Source of the DNA: Sandaracinus sp964481145
Lineage (GTDB): Bacteria > Myxococcota_A > Polyangia > Polyangiales > Sandaracinaceae
Length of the DNA stretch: 64,000 nucleotides
NCBI GenBank assembly: GCA_964481145.1
Contig: CAYZTA010000019.1
Coordinates: 26,231-90,230 of the forward strand
Reading direction: 5' to 3'
The notes beneath the pieces are model-generated. The model was not told the DNA's origin, did not search any database, and saw only the letters and a list, made by a program, of their open reading frames with translations. Positions 24,560-34,309 of this stretch are shown here, one piece after another (position 1 is the stretch's first letter; the number at the start of each line of letters is the position of its first letter). A program made the translations under genes and the position numbers.

Positions 24560-26671
24560 TCAATCCGTGTCCTCGTGGAAGCGATGCATACCACAGCACG
24601 CGCATCGAAACGTCATGAATCCCTCATCCTCGGGAGCTACGTCCATGCGCGCAAGCAGATCCCTCGCATCCGGCGCGAGCTCGCGTTGTTCGACTTCTGC
24701 ACGAGTGAGCTCGCCGATAAAGACCATCGGTTGGCCGCAGTGAAAGAGCCACATCTCACCCTGCCAGCTCGTGTAGGGCGGCGTCCGTGTCAGCATCATC
24801 AATCGTTCGCTTGGCACAAGCGCATACACCCACGGCTCTTCATCGCTTACATTGGAGCATAGTTCGAATGCGTTGTTGGAGAGCGCTCGGCGATCGAGCT
24901 GCTGAGCTCCGTGTGTACGGCCTTGCGACGCCAGCTCGTTCGTGACCATCCCAAGCTCGGTATCGATCACAAATCCCGCACGTCCCTCCATGATCGCTTC
25001 GTATCCAACGATCACGAAATCGTGTGGCGAATCAATGGCCCTGCCACACCCCGGACATTTGTCCTGTGAGCTCGTCCGAGCACCGCAATGCGTGCAATCG
25101 GCGATGAGCTCGTCGACCTCAAAACAATGTGCGCGCTCGACTTGATCGAGGGCACACATCCCTCGTCCAACGTAACGAGAACACGAATCGACCTTCGCTT
25201 CGTACAAGGAAAAAGGGATCCCGAGCTCTCGAAACGTCATCTGATTTTTCGGCTCTGTCGCGACGAGACGTACGCTTGGTGCACTCGAGCACTCGGGCGT
25301 AGCTGTGGCTCTCGGCCGGATTTTGGGGGCTTCGAAGCTCGCGATATCGCGACCGAGCGCAACACTATGGCCGACCTTCGATTCGAGTTCGAAGAGCAGC
25401 CAGTACATTCGCTCACGAATCGTCAAATCCGATTCAGGAACGAACGGTCCGCCATCGAGCGCGGCGAGGAGCGGCTTCAAAGTGCGAGTCAGCTGGTCCG
25501 ACGAACCGCGCAGCAGCTCCCGAGCCCACGCATCCTGACCACGCAATGCGGCACGATATGCCATTCCTACCAAGAACCCGCGGGGGGCAAGCTCAGGAAT
25601 CCTCTCTGCCCATTCGAAGGCTTCTTCATATCGCTCTTGCTCCTCAAGCAATCGCAGCACCTCTCGACCCCAAAGGCGCCGCCTCTCCTCAAATCGCGGA
25701 AATCCATGCGCCGGCCGCATGACTTCGACCAACTCGCGCGCGGTGTCGTCGTCACACGCCGCAATCGCTTCGGCGAACATAGGTGTGAGCATGGTGTGCG
25801 CGCCGCCCTTCGGCGACCTCTTCGACGACATTGCCTCGTCTGCAAATCTGGGAACATCTCGCGCGCATTTCGCAAAGAGCGCAATCGCCTCGACCGTGAG
25901 GATCGCGCGGTGGTCGAGGGCGATCTCCGAGAGCTCGCCCACGAGAGGTGCGGCTTCGTCGAACGCGTCAGCGCGTGCGGCCGACACGGCGATGAGTCCA
26001 ATGGCTTCGGCGCGCTCGGGCTTCCAGTCGTTCGAAATGCGCTCAAGCAGAGCCCGTGCGATATCCCGCTCGCCAGCATCAGCGGCCGCCGCGATCAAAG
26101 ATCCGTAGGCCCATGGCATCACACGAGGACGAGGAACACGGCCTCCATTCCAATCCTCGGCTTGGATGTCCCAGTACTCGTCAGCAAGCTCCCAAAACTC
26201 ACTGGGATGAGTGCGCGCGATTGCCTGATGCAAGACCGGATGACGCCATCCGAAGGAGCGACAGAGCCGAGCACACTCATCGAGTGCGTCCTCTCCCCAG
26301 CGCTCGAGCTCGTCGAATGGGAAGTGATGCTCGATGCGTAAAGCGATTCGAGGGGCGGCTGCAATGAGGTGGTCGAACCATTGAAGCCGCAATGCACGTC
26401 GCAAAACCATCGTCATTCGTAAGGGCGGTCCGTCCAAGAGCGACACCAACCGTTCCGGATGCTGCTCGAGGAGGGAGGCTGCGTTTGCGTGTTTCGCGAG
26501 GACTCGGGACTCGATGTTTCCAGGAATCGTAGAGACAAAGGCGTCCAATGGACTCGAGGGAGCCGCACGAACCATGATCTCGATCGAACGTTCGATCACA
26601 TTGGGCGGCCAGGTGTGCGGAGGCGAAGCAAGGAGCTCGCTCAGTAACTTCAAAGGCATCCTGAGAATCAT
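24560..26671 (-). CDS. large helical-repeat protein with C-terminal zinc-ribbon-like motifs, unknown function
   Basis: 703 residues. Positions about 1-430 are helix-rich with Ala/Glu/Arg periodicity resembling TPR/HEAT-like repeats (ALLERISNDWKPERAEAI, FEWAERIPELAPRG). From about 480 the character changes: CTHCGARTSSQDKCPGCG is a four-Cys zinc ribbon, LFHCGQPMVFIGE resembles the Cys-Gly strand of DUF1963-like proteins, and FRCACCGMHRFHED near the end supplies Cys/His ligands. No signal peptide. ATG 26671 has GGAGG ten bases upstream; a longer form from 26713 is less likely. It lies 48 bases upstream of trpE on the same strand and may be co-transcribed. I do not recognise the family as a whole. 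Confidence 0.75.
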   Translation of the reverse strand: MILRMPLKLLSELLASPPHTWPPNVIERSIEIMVRAAPSSPLDAFVSTIPGNIESRVLAKHANAASLLEQHPERLVSLLDGPPLRMTMVLRRALRLQWFDHLIAAAPRIALRIEHHFPFDELERWGEDALDECARLCRSFGWRHPVLHQAIARTHPSEFWELADEYWDIQAEDWNGGRVPRPRVMPWAYGSLIAAAADAGERDIARALLERISNDWKPERAEAIGLIAVSAARADAFDEAAPLVGELSEIALDHRAILTVEAIALFAKCARDVPRFADEAMSSKRSPKGGAHTMLTPMFAEAIAACDDDTARELVEVMRPAHGFPRFEERRRLWGREVLRLLEEQERYEEAFEWAERIPELAPRGFLVGMAYRAALRGQDAWARELLRGSSDQLTRTLKPLLAALDGGPFVPESDLTIRERMYWLLFELESKVGHSVALGRDIASFEAPKIRPRATATPECSSAPSVRLVATEPKNQMTFRELGIPFSLYEAKVDSCSRYVGRGMCALDQVERAHCFEVDELIADCTHCGARTSSQDKCPGCGRAIDSPHDFVIVGYEAIMEGRAGFVIDTELGMVTNELASQGRTHGAQQLDRRALSNNAFELCSNVSDEEPWVYALVPSERLMMLTRTPPYTSWQGEMWLFHCGQPMVFIGELTRAEVEQRELAPDARDLLARMDVAPEDEGFMTFRCACCGMHRFHEDTD

Positions 26672-26836
26672 AGGTGGAGGTCCTCCATGGGTCCATCCGC
26701 AGCGTGAGCCCAATCATCATCTCCTCGGATCCCATCAAAGAACCACACCCGCGATCTGCAAGGTCATCTCCTTCGACCACACGACAGCAAGCTCACGGCA
26801 GATCACAGGCACGATCGTCGCTTCGTCAGCTGCATC

Positions 26837-28294
26837 ATGGGAATGCTCAAAGACGTCATGGTGGGGGCGGTGTCGATCGATCGGTTCACCCCACTGCTTG
26901 GGGCCGAAAGGATCGCGCAAGCCCATGCTCGCGCCGAAGCGCTCCGAACGAAGCTCGCGGGTCGCGTCGTTTGGAACGTGAATTCGACGGCGATCGGCGG
27001 GGGTGTGGCCGAAATGCTGCCTTCGCTGCTCGCATACGTGCGCGGTGAGGGCATCGATACCCGGTGGGTCGTCATGCAGGGCGAGCCGGAGTTCTTCGAG
27101 ATCACCAAGCGCTTGCATCACGCCCTCCATGGAGTGGTGGCCGAAGGCGGTGTCCCGAGCGACGTGGATCGAGCGATCTACGAACGTGTGACGCAAGCGA
27201 ACGCCGCCGAACTCGCTGCGCGCACGGGCCACGGCGACATCGTGATCCTCCATGACCCCCAGACCGCAGGGATGGCACCCATCTTGGTCTCGAAATGCGC
27301 CAATGTGATCTGGCGCTCGCACATTGGTCACGATCGCCGGAGTCCCGAAGTCGATGCGGCATGGAACTTCCTCCTGCCCTATTTGCGCGATGTTCCGGTC
27401 GTCGTGTTCTCACGACGGGATTACGTACCGGCCGAGCTCGATCGAACGCGCGCCCGTATCGTGCAGCCTTCGATCGACGCATTTTCTCCCAAAAACGTAG
27501 AGCTCGATTCCGATGCCACGCGCGCGATTCTCCATCACATCGGCGCGCTCGCAGGACCCACTCCCGAAGGTTCGCATCCTCTCTATCTACGGCGCGATGG
27601 CAGCCCGGCGCGCGTCGAACGTCATGCGGATCTCGTGCTCTCCGGCCCGCCGCCCTCCCCGGATGTGCCGCTCGTCGTGCAAGTCTCGAGATGGGATCCT
27701 CTCAAAGACATGTGCGGTGTCATGCAAGGATTTGCCACGCTCATCGAGAGCGGCCGCGTCGACAACGCCGAGCTCATCCTGGCGGGGCCCAATGTGCACG
27801 GGGTTGCCGATGATCCCGAAGGCCCTCAGTCGTACCATCAAACATTGCGCACCTGGTATTCCCTACCCCCCGAGGCGCGGCTGCGGATCACACTCGTGAC
27901 GATTCCCACCGACGACGTCGACGAGAATGCGGCGATCGTCAACGCGCTTCAGCGCCACGCAACCATCGTCGTCCAGAAGAGCCTGCAAGAGGGATTCGGA
28001 CTCACGGTCACCGAAGCGATGTGGAAAGGGCGTGCTGTGCTCGCCAGTCGAGTCGGGGGGATTCAAGATCAAATCATCAATGGAGAAAGTGGCGTGTTAC
28101 TCGACGATCCGTCGGATCTCGACGCGTTCGCCGACGCGCTCTCGGCGTTGCTCACCGAGCCTGCGCGGCGAAAAAAGCTGGGAGATGCCGCGCGGCAGCG
28201 CGTCGTCAAAGAGTTCCTCGGCCCCCGACATCTGCTCGAATACGTCGATATCTTCGTCCCGATGCTCGAAAACGAATGCGCCGAGAGCGAATGA
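26837..28294 (+). CDS. GT4 glycosyltransferase, trehalose synthase (TreT)-like
   Basis: The 485-residue GT-B enzyme matches the trehalose glycosyltransferring synthase group. VVWNVNSTAIGGGVAEML is its N-terminal glycine loop, followed by DTRWVVMQGEPEFFEITKRLHHALHG, VIWRSHIGHD, VQVSRWDPLKD (start of the second Rossmann domain) and the nucleotide-sugar motif VQKSLQEGFGLTVTEAMWKGRAV. Known TreT enzymes join ADP- or UDP-glucose with glucose; the exact product here is inferred from similarity only. ATG 26837 is taken; ATG 26843 and 26858 are in frame. It converges with the YfhO-like gene. Cytoplasmic. The 165 bases before it hold no gene. Confidence 0.85.
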   Translation: MGMLKDVMVGAVSIDRFTPLLGAERIAQAHARAEALRTKLAGRVVWNVNSTAIGGGVAEMLPSLLAYVRGEGIDTRWVVMQGEPEFFEITKRLHHALHGVVAEGGVPSDVDRAIYERVTQANAAELAARTGHGDIVILHDPQTAGMAPILVSKCANVIWRSHIGHDRRSPEVDAAWNFLLPYLRDVPVVVFSRRDYVPAELDRTRARIVQPSIDAFSPKNVELDSDATRAILHHIGALAGPTPEGSHPLYLRRDGSPARVERHADLVLSGPPPSPDVPLVVQVSRWDPLKDMCGVMQGFATLIESGRVDNAELILAGPNVHGVADDPEGPQSYHQTLRTWYSLPPEARLRITLVTIPTDDVDENAAIVNALQRHATIVVQKSLQEGFGLTVTEAMWKGRAVLASRVGGIQDQIINGESGVLLDDPSDLDAFADALSALLTEPARRKKLGDAARQRVVKEFLGPRHLLEYVDIFVPMLENECAESE

Positions 28295-28297
28295 CGC

Positions 28298-30121
28298 TCA
28301 AGCGCGTTGTTTCCGCCAACCGCGAGCCACCCCTACACACGCGATCAACCCCACCAACGATATCCCCACAGAGACTGGGAGATCGTGCGGAAAATACCGA
28401 GCTGACACACGTCGGTGGCCCACTTGTGGGACCTCAATCGCCAATCGCACTTGATCATCCACCACGGGGCCTTCGGCGCTCTCCCAATCTGCATCGTAAT
28501 TTTGATTGAAGATCACGCGCGCGGGCGCTTCGAGTTCGATCTCCGCCCATACACTCAAACTCGTCCGCCCCCACGAGATGACTCGTCCCGCGGTCCTCGG
28601 CTCGATTCGAGCTTGTGGCGATTCGCCCAACCATAGCGAATGTGAACGAGGCCAGGGAACGGGGTCGTAACACTCCGTGGTGCCGACGTTTTCAGACGGA
28701 TAATTCGCGTAATCATCGAGGTACTGACGACCACGCACGAGATAATGCGAGCCCGGCTCGCGCTCACCCACGGTGTCTTCGTTCCAGCGATCGATGATCG
28801 CCATGTTGACGACGTACATGTCGACACTGACGCAAAGCACGAACACCCACGGCAGCGCGAAGCCGAATGCTCGCAAATCCTCGCGAACGGGGAGTTGGCG
28901 AATCCACGCAGACAATCGATCGAGCGCGAAACCTCCGAGCAACGCCAAGAAGAAGATCAAGAAGACACGAAAGCGCGAAGGGACGTGGATGGAACGATAG
29001 AAGGGGAGCTCCTGAAGGAGCGGCCACGGATGCCACGGCGTCGCACTGCCCTGTGTGAATAGGAAAAACGCGGCAACACCGATGAGCAACCAGACAAATG
29101 TCAACCTCTGCCGTGCGCTCGTCTTCGACGAAACAGCAAGAACGAGAGCGCAGACTCCTCCGATCGCAGAAAGCGCAATGACGACCCAACCGACATACGC
29201 GCCGTATTCGGGCCAGACCCAACCATGCCCGTCGAAGCGATACTCATGCGTGCGCGCCGTGAGCATTTCGAGAATCTCGGACGGCAGCAGTGAGTCGTGA
29301 TCTGGAACAGGGTTCGGATTCGCACGAAGAGCAAGCAAAATCGGCAAAAAGCGAAACATGCCGAGCAAGCCCGTGAGGAGTCCCGATACGATCGCAACCG
29401 CCATCAAGCGCGGCGCGCGACGCGGACGCATCACCCCACGAACGACCGCATCGAGTCCGAGCAGAAGGACGAAATATGGAAATGGATAATGCCCCCCCTC
29501 GAGGACCACGAGCACCATCGTGACCGCAACGGCGGCAGAGAAACGCAGATCACGCTCCGCAGCTCGCCACGCGAGGAGCAAGAGCGGCGCATAATAAAAC
29601 GCCAGAAACGTCGCATGCCCGCCCGCTCCGTGCCACGCGAAGAAGCCGGAGGCGCACCACACCATCGCCGCGAACAGCGATCCTGAGCGCGTCAACGTGA
29701 TCTCACGGCGCGCGAAGAGGTAGATGCTCGCGAAGCCGACGATCGCATGGAAGAGAACGAAGAATTTGTGCCCGAGCGTCGTCCCGAGTGGAAGCGCAAA
29801 TACGAGATACGTAGGTGAGTAGACCTGCGCTTGTGGATTGCCCCAAAGAGGCACTCCACCGCAATGATGTGGATTCCAGAAGGGCACCTCGCCCCAGCGC
29901 AGATACGCAACCCTGCCGGCTTCCCACATGTGGTGAAACCATTGCCAGTCGCCCCAACCGCTCGCATGCAAGTTCGCGAATGCCGGAGACCAAAGAATCC
30001 CCATCGCAATCGACGCGACGACAAAGACACCCATCCCGCGCGCCAGTCGTCCCCGAATCACGCGTCGTGCTCCCGCTTCACTTGCGCCCGCTTCGTGCCA
30101 CGAGAACGAGTCCGGTACCAT
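28298..30121 (-). CDS. YfhO-like multi-membrane (GT-C-type) protein
   Basis: 607 residues with about 11-12 hydrophobic segments through residue ~430, then a soluble C-terminal domain and a last membrane span (SVGISLVGLIACVG) before a basic tail. The first outer loop carries GWGDWQWFHHMW and WNPHHCGGVPLWGNPQAQVYSP, the pattern of YfhO/GT-C membrane glycosyltransferases, which use lipid-linked sugars at the outer face of the membrane. The acceptor cannot be told. It is divergent from the next GT-C gene (start 30227) across 105 bases. ATG 30121 gives a charged 28-residue N-tail; a shorter start at MGVFVVASIAMG is possible. Confidence 0.78.
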   Translation of the reverse strand: MVPDSFSWHEAGASEAGARRVIRGRLARGMGVFVVASIAMGILWSPAFANLHASGWGDWQWFHHMWEAGRVAYLRWGEVPFWNPHHCGGVPLWGNPQAQVYSPTYLVFALPLGTTLGHKFFVLFHAIVGFASIYLFARREITLTRSGSLFAAMVWCASGFFAWHGAGGHATFLAFYYAPLLLLAWRAAERDLRFSAAVAVTMVLVVLEGGHYPFPYFVLLLGLDAVVRGVMRPRRAPRLMAVAIVSGLLTGLLGMFRFLPILLALRANPNPVPDHDSLLPSEILEMLTARTHEYRFDGHGWVWPEYGAYVGWVVIALSAIGGVCALVLAVSSKTSARQRLTFVWLLIGVAAFFLFTQGSATPWHPWPLLQELPFYRSIHVPSRFRVFLIFFLALLGGFALDRLSAWIRQLPVREDLRAFGFALPWVFVLCVSVDMYVVNMAIIDRWNEDTVGEREPGSHYLVRGRQYLDDYANYPSENVGTTECYDPVPWPRSHSLWLGESPQARIEPRTAGRVISWGRTSLSVWAEIELEAPARVIFNQNYDADWESAEGPVVDDQVRLAIEVPQVGHRRVSARYFPHDLPVSVGISLVGLIACVGVARGWRKQRA

Positions 30122-30226
30122 CCATCAAGGCAGGAGGTGTAGCGCAGACGAGCGCAAAGCAAAACGAGTTTGCTCGTAGAGATTTCTCCGACGTGCGAAT
30201 GGGCCCAAGCCAGATAGGATGCGGCC

Positions 30227-32155
30227 GTGCAAATGCGCTCTCGAATCTCGACCACAGCCAAGGTGGTGATCGGCGGAGCACTGGTCTGGCTCGTCGTCCT
30301 TTGCGTCGTCGACCCCATGAGTGCGACGGTCCACGGGGATGGCTATTACACGTGGCTCTGGGCGCGCTCGATCGTGTTCGATCACGACCTTGACTTCGAG
30401 AACGATTACGAGCTTTGCGACGATCCATGGAGGCTCGCGCACACCGTACAGGGCGATGCGATCAATCAATGGAATCCAGGGCCGTCACTCTTCTGGATTC
30501 CGATCCTGCTTTTCGATATCGCGACGGATCATCCCGCGCTGCACCACCCCGATCCCCAAATTTCCAAAGGGTGTCATGGAGCGTTGGCAGAACGGGCCGT
30601 AAGGGGGTCTCTCGTGGCAGGAGCGCTCACGATCCTGCTCGGCTTTTGGATGGCGCGTCACCATTTCGGTGAAGGACCGGCGTTGTTTGGAGCGGTGGCG
30701 GTGGGCCTCCTTTCGCCCCTGACCTACTACGCGGCGATGTTGCTTTCGTATGGGCATGCCGCATCGGCATGCACGTCTGGCCTGGTCGTTTTTTTGTGGG
30801 ATCGCGAACGACGCAGGCCGATGCGTGGTGGCTTCGTTTGGCTGGGTGTGGCCACGGGTCTGGCCATGCTCACACGTCCGCAGAACGCAGTGCTCGCGAT
30901 CTTACCGCTCTGCCTCTGGCTTGAACGCGCAATGGCACCCATTCGAGAGCGGCAATGGCGTGAGCTTGGCGTGCACATCGCTCGCGGCGCTTCTTATGTG
31001 CTCGCCACATGTACGTTGTTCTCTCCGCAAATAGTGCAGTGGTACACGAACTACGGAGAGATTTTTTTTCTGCCGCAAGGGCCGCACTACCTACGCCTCG
31101 ATGCGCCGCGTCTCGTCAATATTTACTTCGCAACGGCCAACGGCCTCTTGCCGTGGAATCCGATCCTATATCTTTCGCTCATCGGCCTCGTGATGTTGAC
31201 GCTGAGGCGAAAAACTCGGAGTCTTGGAATCCCCTTGCTCCTGCTGCTCGCCCTTCACTCTTACGTGATCGCATGCGTCTCGGACTGGTGGGGCGCGATC
31301 GGATTTCCAGGTCGCCGTTTCGATGCGATGTCGGTGCCGTTCATGTTTGGACTGGCCGCCTTCACCGAACGAATCGTGGACTTACAGCGTCGACGAGTGA
31401 CGTTGCTCCCGATGGCATTCGCGGGTGCCTTGTTCCTCGTGCTCGGCACCTGGTCCACGGCATCGCAAGTCGCGGTGGCCAACGGCACACGAATCGATAT
31501 CGGTCATCGTTCGGACTCGATGTGGCTCGAAACTTGGGGACGAGCCGCGCATCCTCTCTGGGAGCACGTGGGAAATCCCCTTGCGTGGCCAGCATCGATC
31601 CCGTTCGCGATACGCTACCGCATTCACCCTCGCGCATGGGACTTCGCGAGTGCGCAGGAATTGTTTTTCCATCATTGGTTGACACTTGAACGCGTACCGC
31701 ACGAGACCACATTCGATTTCGTCCAACGGCATTCCGAACTCGTGGTCGGTTTCGATCCGCCCATCGAAACGCCTCACGGAGCAGCGCGCAGGATCCACAA
31801 CGAGTATGCGCACGCCATCGTTCCCATCAGTTGGCCAGAAGTGGGAGCGCTGCGTTTCTCCATCGCGCGACGCGACGGAACCCAAGCTCGCACCGCTCAT
31901 CTCTGGCTCGAGTTCGACGGTGAAGACTTGGGGACCCATCGCATCGACCCCGAGCAATCCACAGTGACTGTTCCTGTCTACGAAGCACATGAGGGGATGT
32001 GCGAATTACGCATGCGCCTTGTCGGGGATTGGATCGGCTTCCGCACGATGGAAATTCTCGATCCTAGACCCACGCCCCTCGAGCGAGAGGCACCGCTCCT
32101 GCGCGAGCGCGCAGAACGACGGCGGGCTTGGCGCGCGTCGAGGAAAGCGCCGTAA
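30227..32155 (+). CDS. GT-C-type integral membrane glycosyltransferase
   Basis: 642 residues with roughly ten membrane spans to residue ~410 and a C-terminal beta-rich soluble domain of about 210 residues. The first periplasmic loop has HGDGYYTWLWARS with the acidic residue typical of the GT-C catalytic loop, and LTRPQNAVLAILPL lies in a later span. It resembles ArnT/PMT-like (GT39/GT83) proteins, which transfer sugars from polyprenyl phosphates. The start is GTG 30227 or ATG 30233. It lies in a region with four other such proteins and a Dpm1-type enzyme, so a joint role in making an envelope glycan or in glycosylation is likely but unproven. Confidence 0.78.
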   Translation: MQMRSRISTTAKVVIGGALVWLVVLCVVDPMSATVHGDGYYTWLWARSIVFDHDLDFENDYELCDDPWRLAHTVQGDAINQWNPGPSLFWIPILLFDIATDHPALHHPDPQISKGCHGALAERAVRGSLVAGALTILLGFWMARHHFGEGPALFGAVAVGLLSPLTYYAAMLLSYGHAASACTSGLVVFLWDRERRRPMRGGFVWLGVATGLAMLTRPQNAVLAILPLCLWLERAMAPIRERQWRELGVHIARGASYVLATCTLFSPQIVQWYTNYGEIFFLPQGPHYLRLDAPRLVNIYFATANGLLPWNPILYLSLIGLVMLTLRRKTRSLGIPLLLLLALHSYVIACVSDWWGAIGFPGRRFDAMSVPFMFGLAAFTERIVDLQRRRVTLLPMAFAGALFLVLGTWSTASQVAVANGTRIDIGHRSDSMWLETWGRAAHPLWEHVGNPLAWPASIPFAIRYRIHPRAWDFASAQELFFHHWLTLERVPHETTFDFVQRHSELVVGFDPPIETPHGAARRIHNEYAHAIVPISWPEVGALRFSIARRDGTQARTAHLWLEFDGEDLGTHRIDPEQSTVTVPVYEAHEGMCELRMRLVGDWIGFRTMEILDPRPTPLEREAPLLRERAERRRAWRASRKAP

Positions 32156-32215
32156 TCCGGACACCCGTTCCGTGGGCTTGCTTCGAGACTGAGTCCTCGC
32201 TAGAAATGGTGCGTT

Positions 32216-33280
32216 TTGGCGATCGTTTCATCGAGCTCTGGGCCGCTCGCGTCGTTCGTGGAGTACTTCACACTTCGACGTGCGCTTGGAATTCACGCCT
32301 CGCTTGCACCTTCCGTGCGGGAAAGCGTTTCGCGATCATTATCGATCGCACGTCAACGCAGTGATGCTGCCGAAACCCTCTGGTCCAACGGCCACGCGGC
32401 CGAAGCGCTTCGCCTGGCTGTCGCCGCGCTCCAGCTTTCCTCCGAAGCTGTGCTCGAATATGCACGCGGGGTGAGCACACCCCACGCGGATGCTCCTCAC
32501 GGAAATATCGACCACGAACCTGTGCAGGAAGAGGCTTCTTCCTCGTCGGAGCGGGAAGACTCCCGTGATGCCGAGTTCCCTCCCAAGGATCCAACAGAAG
32601 CTCTGCGCACATGCGGCGTGTCCAACAAGCAAATTGGAACGATCAACGCGGCCATTTCATCCGCAAAAGAGACGACCATCCCGCTCTTGGACGCAGACGT
32701 GAGCCCAAGCGCCGCGACTCTCTTCCGGACATTCATCGAGGCTCATCGGCTCATCGATCGAGCCCTTTCACCCGGGCTGCTCGAACGACGTGAAATCGCT
32801 TTCACACGCGCATTCCGCATGGGAACGGTCGTCTTTCTGAGCGCTATCGTCGCCCTTGGGAGCTACCTCATGACGCGCACCCCGGATGGGGTGTTCGTCG
32901 AAGCCTCCGCCGTCTGGGCCGATGCACCAGCCTTTGCCGCAGACAAAATCAATGACGGTCGAGCCGATACCCACTGGCTGCTCCCGGACAACAGCACCGG
33001 CTGGGTGCAGGTCCGTATTTCGCCAGGTCGGCGGATCGAACATGTGATCGTTCGTAACTCACACAATCCACCTCACGGTGATCGCGCAACGAACGAGTAT
33101 CGAATCGAGCTCTCTTCGGGTGGCCGAGTCGTTCGAACCATCGAAGGCGCATTCGAGTACACCGCCAGTCCGACGCCGGTCACCTATGACGTAGGGCTCG
33201 ACGGTATCGAACAAATTCGTTTCGTCGTGCGCAGCCATCACCGAACGGGAGCGGGCCTGGCGGAGCTTAGTTGGGATTGA
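32216..33280 (+). CDS. single-pass membrane protein with discoidin (F5/8 C)-like domain
   Basis: 354 residues: an N-terminal helical segment with Ala-rich repeats (about 20-85), an acidic Glu/Ser stretch (105-125), a second helical part to about 195, one membrane span (VVFLSAIVALGSYLM, about 208-222) and an external beta-rich domain. That domain begins ASAVWADAPAFAADKINDGRADTHWLLPDN, which matches the start of coagulation-factor 5/8 C-type (discoidin) domains that bind sugars. Start codon uncertain: TTG 32216 is the longest, GTG 32258 is a good alternative, and neither has a clear ribosome site. It follows the GT-C gene by 60 bases and may be in its operon. Confidence 0.72.
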   Translation: MAIVSSSSGPLASFVEYFTLRRALGIHASLAPSVRESVSRSLSIARQRSDAAETLWSNGHAAEALRLAVAALQLSSEAVLEYARGVSTPHADAPHGNIDHEPVQEEASSSSEREDSRDAEFPPKDPTEALRTCGVSNKQIGTINAAISSAKETTIPLLDADVSPSAATLFRTFIEAHRLIDRALSPGLLERREIAFTRAFRMGTVVFLSAIVALGSYLMTRTPDGVFVEASAVWADAPAFAADKINDGRADTHWLLPDNSTGWVQVRISPGRRIEHVIVRNSHNPPHGDRATNEYRIELSSGGRVVRTIEGAFEYTASPTPVTYDVGLDGIEQIRFVVRSHHRTGAGLAELSWD

Positions 33281-33307
33281 TCAATGCGACTCTGGTTGGA
33301 CACGTCG

Positions 33308-34309
33308 CTATGAATCCGACGCCACCTCGTTGCCCGGAGGCAGCTTCCATGGCTCAGGCAACAACGCGAGGAGAATCATCCCCACTCCGGCGATGATGAA
33401 TTGCGCAATTCGTGCGAGAATTGCGATAGAAATCGCCCTCGCAGGATCATGAGCCAGGCCGACTGCGTCCGCAAAAATGCGATACGCGCCTTCGAGAATC
33501 CCGATTTGATTCGGAACGAAATCTCCGAAACCAGCGCCTACGAGATGAACCCCGAGTGCGACGAGTGTTCCACTCAGAGTCACGATCGCTCCGATCGCTG
33601 CGAGCAATGCGGCGTACATCACGACCTGCACCGCGCGCGCAGCGCAACACCACGCCGTTGCAATGACGAGATCTCGTCGCGGCGCAATGCACGCCACGTC
33701 GAGCTCAGCGCCGATCGTTGCCAAACGAGGAAAGCGCCGCCCGAGACGCTCTCCGATACGCGAACGACGCACCATGATCAACGTGATCGCCCCAAACACG
33801 CCCGTCCCAACACCATTGATGAGAAGGAGCCACGCCAATGAATGATGTGCTCCTACGGTGCTGACCACTGCCACCCATGCGGGGATCGAGATGACCATAT
33901 TGGCGATGAGTACGCTCCCCTGCACGTTCGCCGCGGCCGCCGTCGCGCGAGCTCCTCCGACCCACGGCGCGAAAGAAGTCGCACGCGCGATTTCCGCCCC
34001 CGCCCGCCCAAGTGGAGCAATCGCGAGGACAGAGTAGTAGAGCAGCGAGCTTCGAATGAAGCGTGCCATGGGAATCGAACCTCGCTCAGGTCCGAGCACG
34101 GCTCGATGAGCCATCGCTTCACACGCAAAAAAGCTGAGATCACAAACGATGATGAGCGGCATCATGAACGAGGCACCAACCACCACCTCGAGCACGCGCG
34201 CCGCGCCCACTCCACGAATCAACACTGCGAGCATCACGATGCCCGCGACGAGAAGCAGCATCCGGAGAACACGCAACCATCGCTTTCGCTCGGTCCTCCT
34301 TGGGCTCAT
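33308..34309 (-). CDS. LPG_synthase_TM / UPF0104-family membrane protein (flippase-like)
   Basis: 333 residues with about eight hydrophobic segments and no soluble domain. The pattern (IRSSLLYYSVLAIAPLGRAGAEIARATSFAPW early, GTLVALGVHLVGAGFGDFVPNQIGILEGAY later) matches the membrane half of MprF and the free-standing UPF0104 proteins that often accompany polyprenyl-phosphate glycosyltransferases. It may flip or bind lipid-linked sugars. ATG 34309 overlaps the stop of the GT39-like gene by four bases (ATGA), so the two are translationally coupled. A longer frame is open upstream but would overlap that gene much more. Confidence 0.8.
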   Translation of the reverse strand: MSPRRTERKRWLRVLRMLLLVAGIVMLAVLIRGVGAARVLEVVVGASFMMPLIIVCDLSFFACEAMAHRAVLGPERGSIPMARFIRSSLLYYSVLAIAPLGRAGAEIARATSFAPWVGGARATAAAANVQGSVLIANMVISIPAWVAVVSTVGAHHSLAWLLLINGVGTGVFGAITLIMVRRSRIGERLGRRFPRLATIGAELDVACIAPRRDLVIATAWCCAARAVQVVMYAALLAAIGAIVTLSGTLVALGVHLVGAGFGDFVPNQIGILEGAYRIFADAVGLAHDPARAISIAILARIAQFIIAGVGMILLALLPEPWKLPPGNEVASDS

